The translations under genes were made by a program, and so were the position numbers. 64,000 nucleotides of DNA from Gulbenkiania mobilis (GTDB taxonomy: Bacteria; Pseudomonadota; Gammaproteobacteria; Burkholderiales; Chromobacteriaceae): assembly GCA_004346645.1 (NCBI GenBank), contig SMDA01000004.1:186001-250000 (forward strand). Direction: 5' to 3'. Numbering within the stretch: position 1 is the first letter of the stretch; every line of letters begins with the position of its first letter. Of the stretch, positions 22,176 to 29,136 are shown in pieces. The notes beneath the pieces were generated by a model that made no database searches, was not told the DNA's origin, and saw only the letters and a list, made by a program, of their open reading frames with translations.

Positions 22176-23063
22176 ATGATGCAACGCGCCCGTGCGGCCC
22201 TACTGACCCTGAGCCTGGCAGCCCTGCTGGCTGCCCCGTTGGCCGAAGCGGCCCGGATGGGCAAAGGACGCAGTGCAGGCATGCAACGCTCTGCGCCCAC
22301 CCAGCCGATGACCATCCCTGCCCGCCCGGCCGCCCCGGCACCGCAGCCGGCCCAGCCTTCGCGCGGGCCCGGTGTGGGCACCGCCATCGCAGCCGGTGCC
22401 GCCGGTGCGGCGGCTGGCTATATGTTGGGCAATGCCATGAACGACAACCATGCGTCTGCCCCGTCCGGCCAGCCGGCCGGGTCCGGATTTCCGTGGGGGA
22501 CGATCGCCCTGATGGCCTTGCTGGTCGGCGGCGCGCTGATGTTCTTCCGCCGCTCGCAGCGCCAGGCCACCGCGGCGATGGCAGGCGGGGCTGCGCGCAT
22601 GGCGGCACCCACCCAGTTCCCGCCGATTCCGAAGGTGGGTGGCAGCGGAGCCCCCTACGGCGGAGGCATGGCGGCCCAACCGGCCGTGCAGCAAGGCCGC
22701 CTGACCGACGGTACCGAAGTGCCGCATTTCCTGCGCCAGGCCAAGGCAACCTTCCTGCACCTGCAGAGCCTGAACACGCCCGAAAGCCTGGAAGAAGTGC
22801 GCCGCTACATGACGCCCGAACTGTTCGAGGACCTGCGCGCCGACATCGCCTCCAACTCGGCGGTGGCCGACTTTCCGCAACTGGACTGCCAACTGCTTGA
22901 AAGCGTGCAGGAAAATGGCCGTCACGTCGCCAGCGTGCGCTTCACCGGCATGGTGAGCGAGGAAGTGAACGCCCCCACGGTACCGTTCACCGAAACCTGG
23001 CACTATGTCAAGGACGCCAACGGTAGCAGCCGCTGGCTGCTGGCGGGTATCCAGCAAGCCTGA
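22176..23063 (+). CDS. Tim44-like domain protein, exported or membrane-anchored
   Basis: The 295-residue protein starts with a signal peptide (LLTLSLAALLAAPLAEAA) and has an Ala/Pro-rich stretch, then a glycine-rich segment and a membrane helix (TIALMALLVGGALMFF). It ends with a Tim44/MBA1-like domain (about residues 190-295: ATFLHLQSLNTPESLEEVRR through ETWHYVKDANGSSRWLLAGI). This family is widespread in Betaproteobacteria and its role is not settled; a link to membrane protein handling is inferred from mitochondrial Tim44. I preferred ATG 22176 over 22155, because a purine-rich AGAGAGA precedes it and the signal peptide then starts normally. A TTGGCCGAA copy encodes PLAEA at the signal peptide end. 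Confidence 0.82.
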   Translation: MMQRARAALLTLSLAALLAAPLAEAARMGKGRSAGMQRSAPTQPMTIPARPAAPAPQPAQPSRGPGVGTAIAAGAAGAAAGYMLGNAMNDNHASAPSGQPAGSGFPWGTIALMALLVGGALMFFRRSQRQATAAMAGGAARMAAPTQFPPIPKVGGSGAPYGGGMAAQPAVQQGRLTDGTEVPHFLRQAKATFLHLQSLNTPESLEEVRRYMTPELFEDLRADIASNSAVADFPQLDCQLLESVQENGRHVASVRFTGMVSEEVNAPTVPFTETWHYVKDANGSSRWLLAGIQQA

Positions 23064-23084
23064 CCCTTCTGTCCGCCCTCTTCC

Positions 23085-23111
23085 AAGCCACCGCCTGCGC
23101 GGTGGCTTTTT
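23085..23111 (+). terminator. Rho-independent terminator after the Tim44-like gene
   Basis: AAGCCACCGC (23085-23094) pairs with GCGGTGGCTT (23099-23108), with a 4-base loop and a run of Ts to 23111. It lies about 20 bp after the stop codon of the Tim44-like gene. Confidence 0.85.
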
Positions 23112-23225
23112 CTTTGCCAGACACGGCGGACTTGGCTGCGGTGGCCCGCATTGGACTAAACTGGAACAGGGCTTGCTTTGCCCCCGTCCGACCCCGGCGG
23201 CTTACGCCGCACCCAGGAGAACCCC

Positions 23226-24431
23226 ATGTCGTCCCCGTCATCCCCTTCCGTTTCCGCCGGCTTGCAGCTGGACAGTCATTTCCAGCCGATCTACAGCCTG
23301 GCGCACCGGAGAACCGTCGGCCTCGAGGCATTATTGCGGGCACGGCTGGATGACACGCCGCTAGCCCCGCTTGAAGCCTATGCGCGCACCAGCGGCCTGG
23401 CCGAGCGCCACGCCTTCGACCTGTCGGTGTGTGCAGCCCATGCCGCCCGCTTCGCTGCCCGGCAGGCCGAGCAGTGCTGGCTGTTTCTCAACATCGATGC
23501 CAGCTCGCTGGCCACACCAGAAGCGGCCGAGGCACTGATTGCCACCCTGAAGCAGGCTGGGCTGGCACCGTCCAATGTGGTGCTGGAAGTGCTGGAGCAT
23601 GTACTGGAAGTGGACGAGCGGCTGATCGAGGGGGTGCGCCGGGTCAAGGAGGCGGGCTTCCTGATTGCGATCGACGATTTCGGCGTCGGCCACTCCAACC
23701 TGGACCGTGTCTGCCAGCTGGAGCCCGATCTGGTGAAATTCGACCGTCACCTGCTTCGCAGCGCGGTGACGCAGCCGCGCACCCGCAACCTGCTGTCCAG
23801 ACTGGTGCACCTGATGCACGAAATCGGTGCACTGGTAGTGGAAGAAGGCATCGAGACCGAAACCGACGTGCTGGTAGCGTTGGAGTCCGGCTGCGACCTG
23901 GTGCAGGGCTACTTCATCGGCCGGCCAGGTGCCGAGCCCGACAGCGATGTGCTGATCACTCCGCGGATCGATGCACGCTGGGACGAATTGATGGTCCGGG
24001 ACCTGCTCAAGCGCAAGATCACCCGCCGGCAGGTGGAGATCGCCCGGCAGGCCTTCGTGCAGACGGCCATCTCGCTGATGCAGGGCACGCCCTTCGCCCA
24101 GGCCGCCACGCCGGTGCTGGCGCTGCCGGATGCGATCCGCTGCTTCTTGCTGGACGGCGAGGGGCGCCAGATCGGCCGCAACCTCGATACCTTCCATGCC
24201 CCCCCTACCAGCCATCCGAAATTCTCACCGCTGGCGGACACCACCGGGGCGGTGTGGTCGCGCCGGGCCTATTTCCAGCACGCTATCGACCAGCCTGGCG
24301 TGCTGTACATGAGCGAGCCCTACCTGTCCATGACCGACACCCGCAGCTGCGTCACCCTGTCGATGGCGATCGAGATCGACGAGGCGTTGCATGTGCTGTG
24401 TGCCGACGTGCTTGCCCCACGCACACACTGA
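23226..24431 (+). CDS. EAL-domain cyclic-di-GMP phosphodiesterase with C-terminal YkuI-like sensor region
   Basis: The 401-residue protein has an EAL domain at about residues 12-255 and a C-terminal region (about 280-400) resembling the PAS/Cache-like domain of YkuI-type proteins. Catalytic positions look intact: E34 of the LEALLR motif, the asparagine of FLNIDASS, LEVLE, IDDFGVGHSN, LVKFD, VVEEGIE and LVQGYFIGRP. It should therefore hydrolyse c-di-GMP, in the cytoplasm, since there is no membrane segment. I chose ATG 23226, since AGGAGAA precedes it. It stands alone between two terminators. A flagellar brake protein (YcgR-like, 46853) elsewhere in the window is a possible downstream effector. 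Confidence 0.9.
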   Translation: MSSPSSPSVSAGLQLDSHFQPIYSLAHRRTVGLEALLRARLDDTPLAPLEAYARTSGLAERHAFDLSVCAAHAARFAARQAEQCWLFLNIDASSLATPEAAEALIATLKQAGLAPSNVVLEVLEHVLEVDERLIEGVRRVKEAGFLIAIDDFGVGHSNLDRVCQLEPDLVKFDRHLLRSAVTQPRTRNLLSRLVHLMHEIGALVVEEGIETETDVLVALESGCDLVQGYFIGRPGAEPDSDVLITPRIDARWDELMVRDLLKRKITRRQVEIARQAFVQTAISLMQGTPFAQAATPVLALPDAIRCFLLDGEGRQIGRNLDTFHAPPTSHPKFSPLADTTGAVWSRRAYFQHAIDQPGVLYMSEPYLSMTDTRSCVTLSMAIEIDEALHVLCADVLAPRTH

Positions 24432-24460
24432 TCCCCTTCGGCCAACCCAGATAGCCATGG

Positions 24461-24495
24461 AAAAGCCCGCGCGGATCGCTCCTGCGCGGGCTTTT
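24461..24495. terminator. Bidirectional terminator between EAL gene and dolP-like gene
   Basis: AAAAGCCCGCGC (24461-24472) pairs exactly with GCGCGGGCTTTT (24484-24495), giving A/T-flanked stems in both directions. It lies between two convergent genes. Confidence 0.88.
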
Positions 24496-24511
24496 CACAG
24501 ACTACACCGGC

Positions 24512-25108
24512 TCAGCTGGCTGGCTGCACTTCCGCGATGTATTCGAACAGCGTCACCACTTTCTGCACCCCTGCGGTGCGGCTGACCGCCGCGGCTGCCG
24601 CCTCGCCTTCCGCCTGCGTGACCAGGCCGAAGACATAGGTAACGCCCCGCTCGGTGACCACTTTCACGTGCGAGGGGTTGAAGCCCTGCGCGTTGAGCAG
24701 GTTGGTGCGGATCTTGGTGGTGATCCACGTGTCCTGGTTACGCTCGGTGATGCCCGAGGCAGGCGCCACCACGGTGTGGTTGTAGACCTTGCGCACGTTG
24801 GGCACGCCACGCACGATCAACTCTGCCTCGGCCCGGGCCGCCTCGCTGGGCACCTCGCCCGTCATCAGTACCGCACGGTTATAGCTGGTGATGTTGACAT
24901 GGGCCGAAGGCAGGCGGCTTTCCACCTGATGGCGTGCCTTGATCTCGATGCCCTGATCGTCCACATAGGCACCGCTGGTACGGCGGTCGGTGGCCACCAT
25001 CGTGGCGCCCACCGCCCCGGTCGCCAGAAGGGGGAAGCACGCACTCAGGGAGGAGGAGAGCGCAGCGGCCATCAGCACGACAGTGAGGGTGCGGCGGCGC
25101 ATGGTCAT
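24512..25108 (-). CDS. dolP: Dual BON-domain outer-membrane lipoprotein (DolP/YraP family)
   Basis: The protein is a lipoprotein precursor with lipobox LSAC (Cys24 from the ATG at 25108) and two BON domains (about residues 50-115 and 125-198). E. coli DolP has the same plan and maintains outer membrane integrity at division sites. The 198-residue length fits (191 in E. coli). The start overlaps the stop of the SIS gene as ATGA, with a GGGAGG just upstream. It ends the lpoA-yraN-diaA-dolP cluster, the same order as in Enterobacteria, which supports the call. Confidence 0.88.
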   Translation of the reverse strand: MTMRRRTLTVVLMAAALSSSLSACFPLLATGAVGATMVATDRRTSGAYVDDQGIEIKARHQVESRLPSAHVNITSYNRAVLMTGEVPSEAARAEAELIVRGVPNVRKVYNHTVVAPASGITERNQDTWITTKIRTNLLNAQGFNPSHVKVVTERGVTYVFGLVTQAEGEAAAAAVSRTAGVQKVVTLFEYIAEVQPAS

Positions 25109-25695
25109 TCCCCTCCCAGCAGCATGTAGTCCAGCGCATCGCACAGTGCGTGGATCAGCAGAATGTGCACTTCCTGGATGCGGGCGGTACGGCTGACCGG
25201 CACGTTGAGGTGAATGTCCTCCGGCGAGAGCAGGTCGGCGATCTTGCCGCCGTCCTTGCCGGTGAGGGCAATCACCTGCATGCCGCGTTCGTGCGCCGCA
25301 TAGATGGCCTCGATCACGTTGGCCGAATTGCCCGAGGTGGACAGGGCCAGCAGCAGGTCACCCGCATGCCCCAAGGCACGCACCTGCTTGGAGAACACCA
25401 TGTCGAAGTCGTAGTCGTTGCCGATGGCGGTGAGTGCGGAGGTGTCGGTAGCCAGCGAGATGGCGGCAAGGCCAGGACGCTCTTTCTCGAAGCGGCCCAC
25501 CATCTCGGCGGCAAAGTGCTGGGCATCGGCAGCCGAGCCGCCGTTGCCGCAGGCGAGTACCTTGCCCTCGTTCATCAGGCACGCCACCATGCGTTCGGCG
25601 GCGGCGGCCACCAGCGGCGACAGCAGCTCCATGGCCTGCTCCTTGGCGGAGATGCTTTCGAGGAAGTGCCCTTGTACGCGCGCGATCAGATCCAT
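25105..25695 (-). CDS. diaA: SIS-domain protein DiaA/GmhA-like (DnaA initiator-associating or phosphoheptose isomerase family)
   Basis: The 196-residue single SIS-domain protein resembles DiaA and GmhA ([49 protein letters not shown]). DiaA binds DnaA and promotes timely initiation; GmhA makes heptose-7-phosphate for LPS. The neighbourhood (lpoA-yraN-diaA-dolP) is that of E. coli diaA, so I favour DiaA, but the active-site sequence does not exclude isomerase activity. Confidence 0.85.
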   Translation of the reverse strand: MDLIARVQGHFLESISAKEQAMELLSPLVAAAAERMVACLMNEGKVLACGNGGSAADAQHFAAEMVGRFEKERPGLAAISLATDTSALTAIGNDYDFDMVFSKQVRALGHAGDLLLALSTSGNSANVIEAIYAAHERGMQVIALTGKDGGKIADLLSPEDIHLNVPVSRTARIQEVHILLIHALCDALDYMLLGGE

Positions 25696-25719
25696 GTTTG
25701 TCCTTTGCGTGTCCCGGGG

Positions 25720-26055
25720 TCAGCCCAGGATGTTCTTCAGCCAGACCGGCATTCCGTCCGGCCCCATCAGCACCGCATCGAAGCGGCACGGGGCATCGAT
25801 GCCGTGTCTGGCCAGGTAGAGTTCGGCCGCCAGCATCAGCCGGCGGCATTTGGTCGGGGTGATGCTTTCTGCAGCACCACCGTACTGCGCATGGCTACGG
25901 TGGCGCACCTCAACGAAGACCCACACCGGGCCCTCCCGCAGGATCAGGTCCAGCTCCCCTCCGCGGCAGCGCCAGTTGCGTTCGACCAGCGTCAGCCCTC
26001 GCGATTCCAGAAACCTCAGCGCACGCTGCTCGGCGGCGTCGCCCAAGGCCTTCAT
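25720..26055 (-). CDS. yraN: UPF0102 endonuclease-fold protein YraN
   Basis: The 111-residue protein has the UPF0102 core: [32 protein letters not shown] and [11 protein letters not shown], where E, D and the EVR of the PD-(D/E)XK-like fold are kept. The family is universal beside lpoA and diaA, but its role is unknown (possibly Holliday-junction-resolvase-like). It starts 1 bp after the lpoA stop codon, so the genes are coupled. Confidence 0.92.
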   Translation of the reverse strand: MKALGDAAEQRALRFLESRGLTLVERNWRCRGGELDLILREGPVWVFVEVRHRSHAQYGGAAESITPTKCRRLMLAAELYLARHGIDAPCRFDAVLMGPDGMPVWLKNILG

Positions 26056-26056
26056 C

Positions 26057-27199
26057 TCAGGGCGTCTCGCTGCCGATCACGACCAGCGGCTGGGTGCGTT
26101 CGAATTGGCGGTCGCGCGCCAGCCGCAGGTCACCGGTCACACCGTTCAGTCGCAGGTTGGCCGAAGCGCCCCGTGTCTGCCCCAGCTGTACTGCCAGCCG
26201 GTAGGCATCGATGCCCAGCGCGTACAGTCGTTCCGACGGCATGGTCAGTGCACTGGTCGGGCGCGGATAGCGTTTGACCGCCGGATGGTCCGCCATTACG
26301 AACCATGGCATGTCGATGATGCGCACGCCGTTGAGGGCGGGATCCGGGCGCAGCGTGTGCAATTGCGAGGTGCCGTAGGCCGCCAGTTCGGCCGGCAGCA
26401 GACGGCGCACACCCGGCGCCTTGTCGCTGTCGACGGCCAGCAGCACCGCGTCTGCCGTACCGGCCGCGGCCAAGACAGCCTCCTCGCCCTGCCGGGTGAC
26501 ATCCACCACCGTCACCGCACGCCCGGAGGCGCCACCCCACTCGGCGGAAAACGCCTGCTGGATGCGACGCGCCAGGCCGGTTTCGTCCACCACCACCAGC
26601 GGGCGAGCCCGACCATCGTCCCGCATCAGCCGTGCTAGTTGGCGGGCTTCGCCCTCCACATTGAGCGAAAGGCTGAAGAGTTTCGGATTGGGCACAATGG
26701 CGGGGTCCAGCGTGTTGAGCGCCAGCGTGGGCACCGTGGCATGGGGGGCCACGGCAGCGATGCCTTCACGGGTCAGCGGCCCGACCACCACATCCATGCG
26801 TCCTGTCACCGCTTCGCGGTAGCGCGCGGCCACGCTGTCCTCATCGGCGTCCAGGCGCACCACTTCGGCATTCTGTTCCACCGCGGCGGCGGCCTCGAAT
26901 CCGCTGCGCACCACGGCGGCCGCCTCGCCCAGACGCTTGGAATCGGTAGGCAGCAGCAAACCGATACGCAGGGGACGCGCCCCAGGACGGGCCGTGGTTG
27001 CCGGCGCAGCGGGCATCGCCGGCAGCTGAGCGGCCGGCGCCGGGGTCGGAACGGGCGCGGATCGTGGAGCCGGAGCGGCACGCGTGCCAAGCGGCTGCAG
27101 CGGCGCGGCGTTCTGTTGAATGATATATTCGCTCTGCGCCTGTGCTGTCCCCAGCCAGGCCGTCAACACGACCATCACCAGCGGGGCCCATCTTTGCAT
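26057..27199 (-). CDS. lpoA: Penicillin-binding protein activator, LpoA family
   Basis: LpoA-type proteins reach from the outer membrane to stimulate the synthase PBP1A. The 380-residue product has a signal sequence ([20 protein letters not shown]) and a single periplasmic-binding-like domain ([42 protein letters not shown]). It lacks the N-terminal TPR part of E. coli LpoA (678 residues), as in many non-gamma homologues. There is no lipobox cysteine; cleavage would be by signal peptidase I, so the lipoprotein anchor appears lost. ATG 27199 has GAGGGA at good distance, so I prefer it to GTG 27214. It heads the lpoA-yraN-diaA-dolP operon. Confidence 0.85.
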   Translation of the reverse strand: MQRWAPLVMVVLTAWLGTAQAQSEYIIQQNAAPLQPLGTRAAPAPRSAPVPTPAPAAQLPAMPAAPATTARPGARPLRIGLLLPTDSKRLGEAAAVVRSGFEAAAAVEQNAEVVRLDADEDSVAARYREAVTGRMDVVVGPLTREGIAAVAPHATVPTLALNTLDPAIVPNPKLFSLSLNVEGEARQLARLMRDDGRARPLVVVDETGLARRIQQAFSAEWGGASGRAVTVVDVTRQGEEAVLAAAGTADAVLLAVDSDKAPGVRRLLPAELAAYGTSQLHTLRPDPALNGVRIIDMPWFVMADHPAVKRYPRPTSALTMPSERLYALGIDAYRLAVQLGQTRGASANLRLNGVTGDLRLARDRQFERTQPLVVIGSETP

Positions 27200-27214
27200 A
27201 CGTCGTTCCCTCAC

Positions 27215-28096
27215 TTGCTTGATTCCGCCCGGGAAAGTTTCTGTCGCGGCACATTATATGTGGTGGCCACGCCCATTGGAAATCTGGCCGATATCACGCT
27301 GCGCGCGCTGGCGGCGCTCTCGGCGGCCGACGTGGTGTGCGCCGAAGACACCCGGGTGACCGGACAGTTGCTCAAGGCCTACGGCATCCATGCCCGGCGC
27401 CTGGTCAGCCTGCGCGAGCACAATGAGCGCAGCATGGCAGAACAGGTGGTGGCATGGTTGGCCGAAGGCAAGATCGTGGTGCAGGTTTCCGACGCAGGCA
27501 CCCCCGCCGTATCCGATCCGGGCGCGCGGCTGGCCGAGGTGGTGCACCGGGCAGGACATCCGGTCAGCCCGGTTCCGGGAGCCTCGGCCGTGATCGCCGC
27601 GCTGTCGGCCAGTGGTGTTCCGGACGAACGCTTCGCCTTTTACGGTTTTCTTCCGCCCAAGAGCGGCGAGCGACGCAAGGTGCTGACAGAACTGGTCGCC
27701 GCCCCGCATGCCACCGTCTGCTACGAGGCACCACACCGCCTGGTAGACACTCTGACCGACCTGGTGGAGGTGCTAGGCCCGGAACGTCCCGTGCTGCTGG
27801 CGCGGGAACTGACCAAGGCTTTCGAAACCCTGCGCCAGCTACCGGCCGGGGGATTGCTGGACTGGGTCAAGGGCGACCCCAACCAGACCCGTGGCGAGAT
27901 CGTTCTGGTGATCGCCGGCGTGCGCCCTGCTGCTGCCAGCGACACGCCTGCCCTGCCGGAGGAGGCGCTGCGTGTGCTGCGCATCCTCGCCGCCGAACTG
28001 CCCACCAAGCAGGCGGCGACGCTCACTGCCGAAATCACCGGCGAGAACCGCAAGGCGCTCTACGATGCGGCCTTGGCACTGAAGGCGGAACGCTGA
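27215..28096 (+). CDS. rsmI: 16S rRNA (cytidine1402-2'-O)-methyltransferase RsmI
   Basis: RsmI 2'-O-methylates C1402 of 16S rRNA at the ribosomal P site. The tetrapyrrole-methylase fold is evident (GTLYVVATPIGNLADITLRA, AEDTRVTGQLL, VSDAGTPAVSDPG, PVPGASAVIAALSASG, FYGFLPPK). No ATG lies in front of GTLYVV; TTG 27215 gives 293 residues (E. coli 286) and another TTG lies at 27194, so the start is uncertain. Only about 15 bp separate it from the divergent lpoA start, so both promoters must lie inside the opposite gene. A TTGGCCGAA copy encodes WLAEG. Confidence 0.93.
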   Translation: MLDSARESFCRGTLYVVATPIGNLADITLRALAALSAADVVCAEDTRVTGQLLKAYGIHARRLVSLREHNERSMAEQVVAWLAEGKIVVQVSDAGTPAVSDPGARLAEVVHRAGHPVSPVPGASAVIAALSASGVPDERFAFYGFLPPKSGERRKVLTELVAAPHATVCYEAPHRLVDTLTDLVEVLGPERPVLLARELTKAFETLRQLPAGGLLDWVKGDPNQTRGEIVLVIAGVRPAAASDTPALPEEALRVLRILAAELPTKQAATLTAEITGENRKALYDAALALKAER

Positions 28097-28102
28097 GCCG
28101 AT

Positions 28103-28132
28103 TTGCCAGCCTTGGCCAAGGCTGGCTATAAT
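28103..28132 (+). promoter_or_regulatory. Promoter of tRNA-Leu overlapped by a 22-bp perfect palindrome
   Basis: TTGCCA (28103-28108) and TATAAT (28127-28132) are 18 bp apart and end 10 bp before the tRNA. The stretch 28105-28126 is a perfect palindrome (GCCAGCCTTGG then its complement) filling most of the -35 and the whole spacer. It may be an operator or a hairpin ending rsmI transcription; no T-run follows it. Confidence 0.72.
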
Positions 28133-28142
28133 CGCTTCCTCT

Positions 28143-28227
28143 GCCCAGGTGGCGAAATCGGTAGACGCAGGGGACTCAAAATCCCCCGCTGCAAGGCGTG
28201 TCGGTTCGAGTCCGACCCTGGGCACCA
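28143..28227 (+). tRNA. tRNA-Leu (anticodon CAA)
   Basis: The acceptor stem GCCCAGG (28143-28149) pairs with CCTGGGC (28217-28223), followed by discriminator A and an encoded CCA (to 28227). The anticodon stem GGGGA/TCCCC surrounds the loop CTCAAAA, giving anticodon CAA at 28077+100 offset (28177-28179), which reads TTG. A long variable arm (class II) and the T-loop GGTTCGAGTCC are present. It has its own promoter and terminator. Confidence 0.96.
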
Positions 28228-28234
28228 CATCAAG

Positions 28235-28269
28235 AAAGGCGACAGGTCTCAACGACCCTGTCGCCTTTT
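28235..28269 (+). terminator. Rho-independent terminator of tRNA-Leu
   Basis: AAAGGCGACAGG (28235-28246) pairs with CCTGTCGCCTTT (28257-28268), followed by another T. It begins 8 bp after the tRNA 3' end. Confidence 0.88.
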
Positions 28270-28445
28270 GCGTTTCGAAAGCTTTTAGAGCGGGCCACCG
28301 CAGAACCGTACCGCCAGCCTGAATCGAGCTTATGGCAGGCGGGTGACTACGCCCCTCAAACCGCGGCCTCCGCAGACTGCCTGCAGCGGGAGAAGCGAAA
28401 GAGGTCGCCAACACCTCCGGCTCCCCTCTCAATCCGACTGCCACG

Positions 28446-29084
28446 TTAGAACAGCATGCGGTAACCGACAGTGACACTACCGATAGTGCGGTCTTCATAG
28501 GCCACCTGGGGCGTACCGCCACCGCTGGCGCCTGGCAGACGCAACAGGCTGTACTGGGCAAATGCGCTGTGAGCGCGGGCAAGTCGATACTCCACCCCTA
28601 TCCTGCCCTGATAGACCAGGCCGCTCTCCGATGCGCTGGCGAAGCATTCGCATCCCTCCAGCCGGCCCGAAGGCATGCGCACCTTCCCCCAGCCAATGCC
28701 CGCCCCGGCAAATGCCGACCACCGTTCATTGAAGTCGTGGGTGCGGTAGGCGTTGACGGTGACCGCGTCGTAATGGCCCGTGCCATCGGCGGACCGATTG
28801 AGTGGCCCTAGCTTCAGGCTATTGAGCTCTATCGCACCCCGTTGGTATTCCATCTCGAAACGGGCGTGCTCGGTCTGCCGACCGAGCATCAGCCCGCCGT
28901 GCAGCCCGCTGTCGAGTGCTGCCTCACCACTGGCAGTTACCCCACCGAAATCCACCCGTGCCGGCCAGTGGTCCAGCAGGTTCGTGCCAAGATGCGCCCC
29001 CAGGTACGGGGCAGGCTCGGCAGCAAATGCTACCGAGGATGCGAACAAACCGGCGGCTGCGGCCAGAATCAGAGAACGGGACAT
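28446..29084 (-). CDS. Outer-membrane beta-barrel protein
   Basis: The 212-residue product has a signal peptide (SLILAAAAGLFASSVAFA before AEP) and an OmpA/OmpW-like small barrel: alternating strands such as EMEYQRGAIELN, VTVNAYRTHDF and IGVEYRLA. It ends with the C-terminal aromatic signature of outer-membrane proteins (VGYRMLF). An 8-stranded barrel is the likely fold. I chose ATG 29084, since GGAG precedes it and the signal peptide begins there; an upstream ATG at 29168 adds a non-signal extension. Function is not evident. It lies next to the broken Calx-beta gene, with the same direction. Confidence 0.8.
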   Translation of the reverse strand: MSRSLILAAAAGLFASSVAFAAEPAPYLGAHLGTNLLDHWPARVDFGGVTASGEAALDSGLHGGLMLGRQTEHARFEMEYQRGAIELNSLKLGPLNRSADGTGHYDAVTVNAYRTHDFNERWSAFAGAGIGWGKVRMPSGRLEGCECFASASESGLVYQGRIGVEYRLARAHSAFAQYSLLRLPGASGGGTPQVAYEDRTIGSVTVGYRMLF

Positions 29085-29136
29085 TGTCGGGGCTCCATGG
29101 GCAAACAGGGCAAATGCGGGCAAATGTCGCGCCTGA

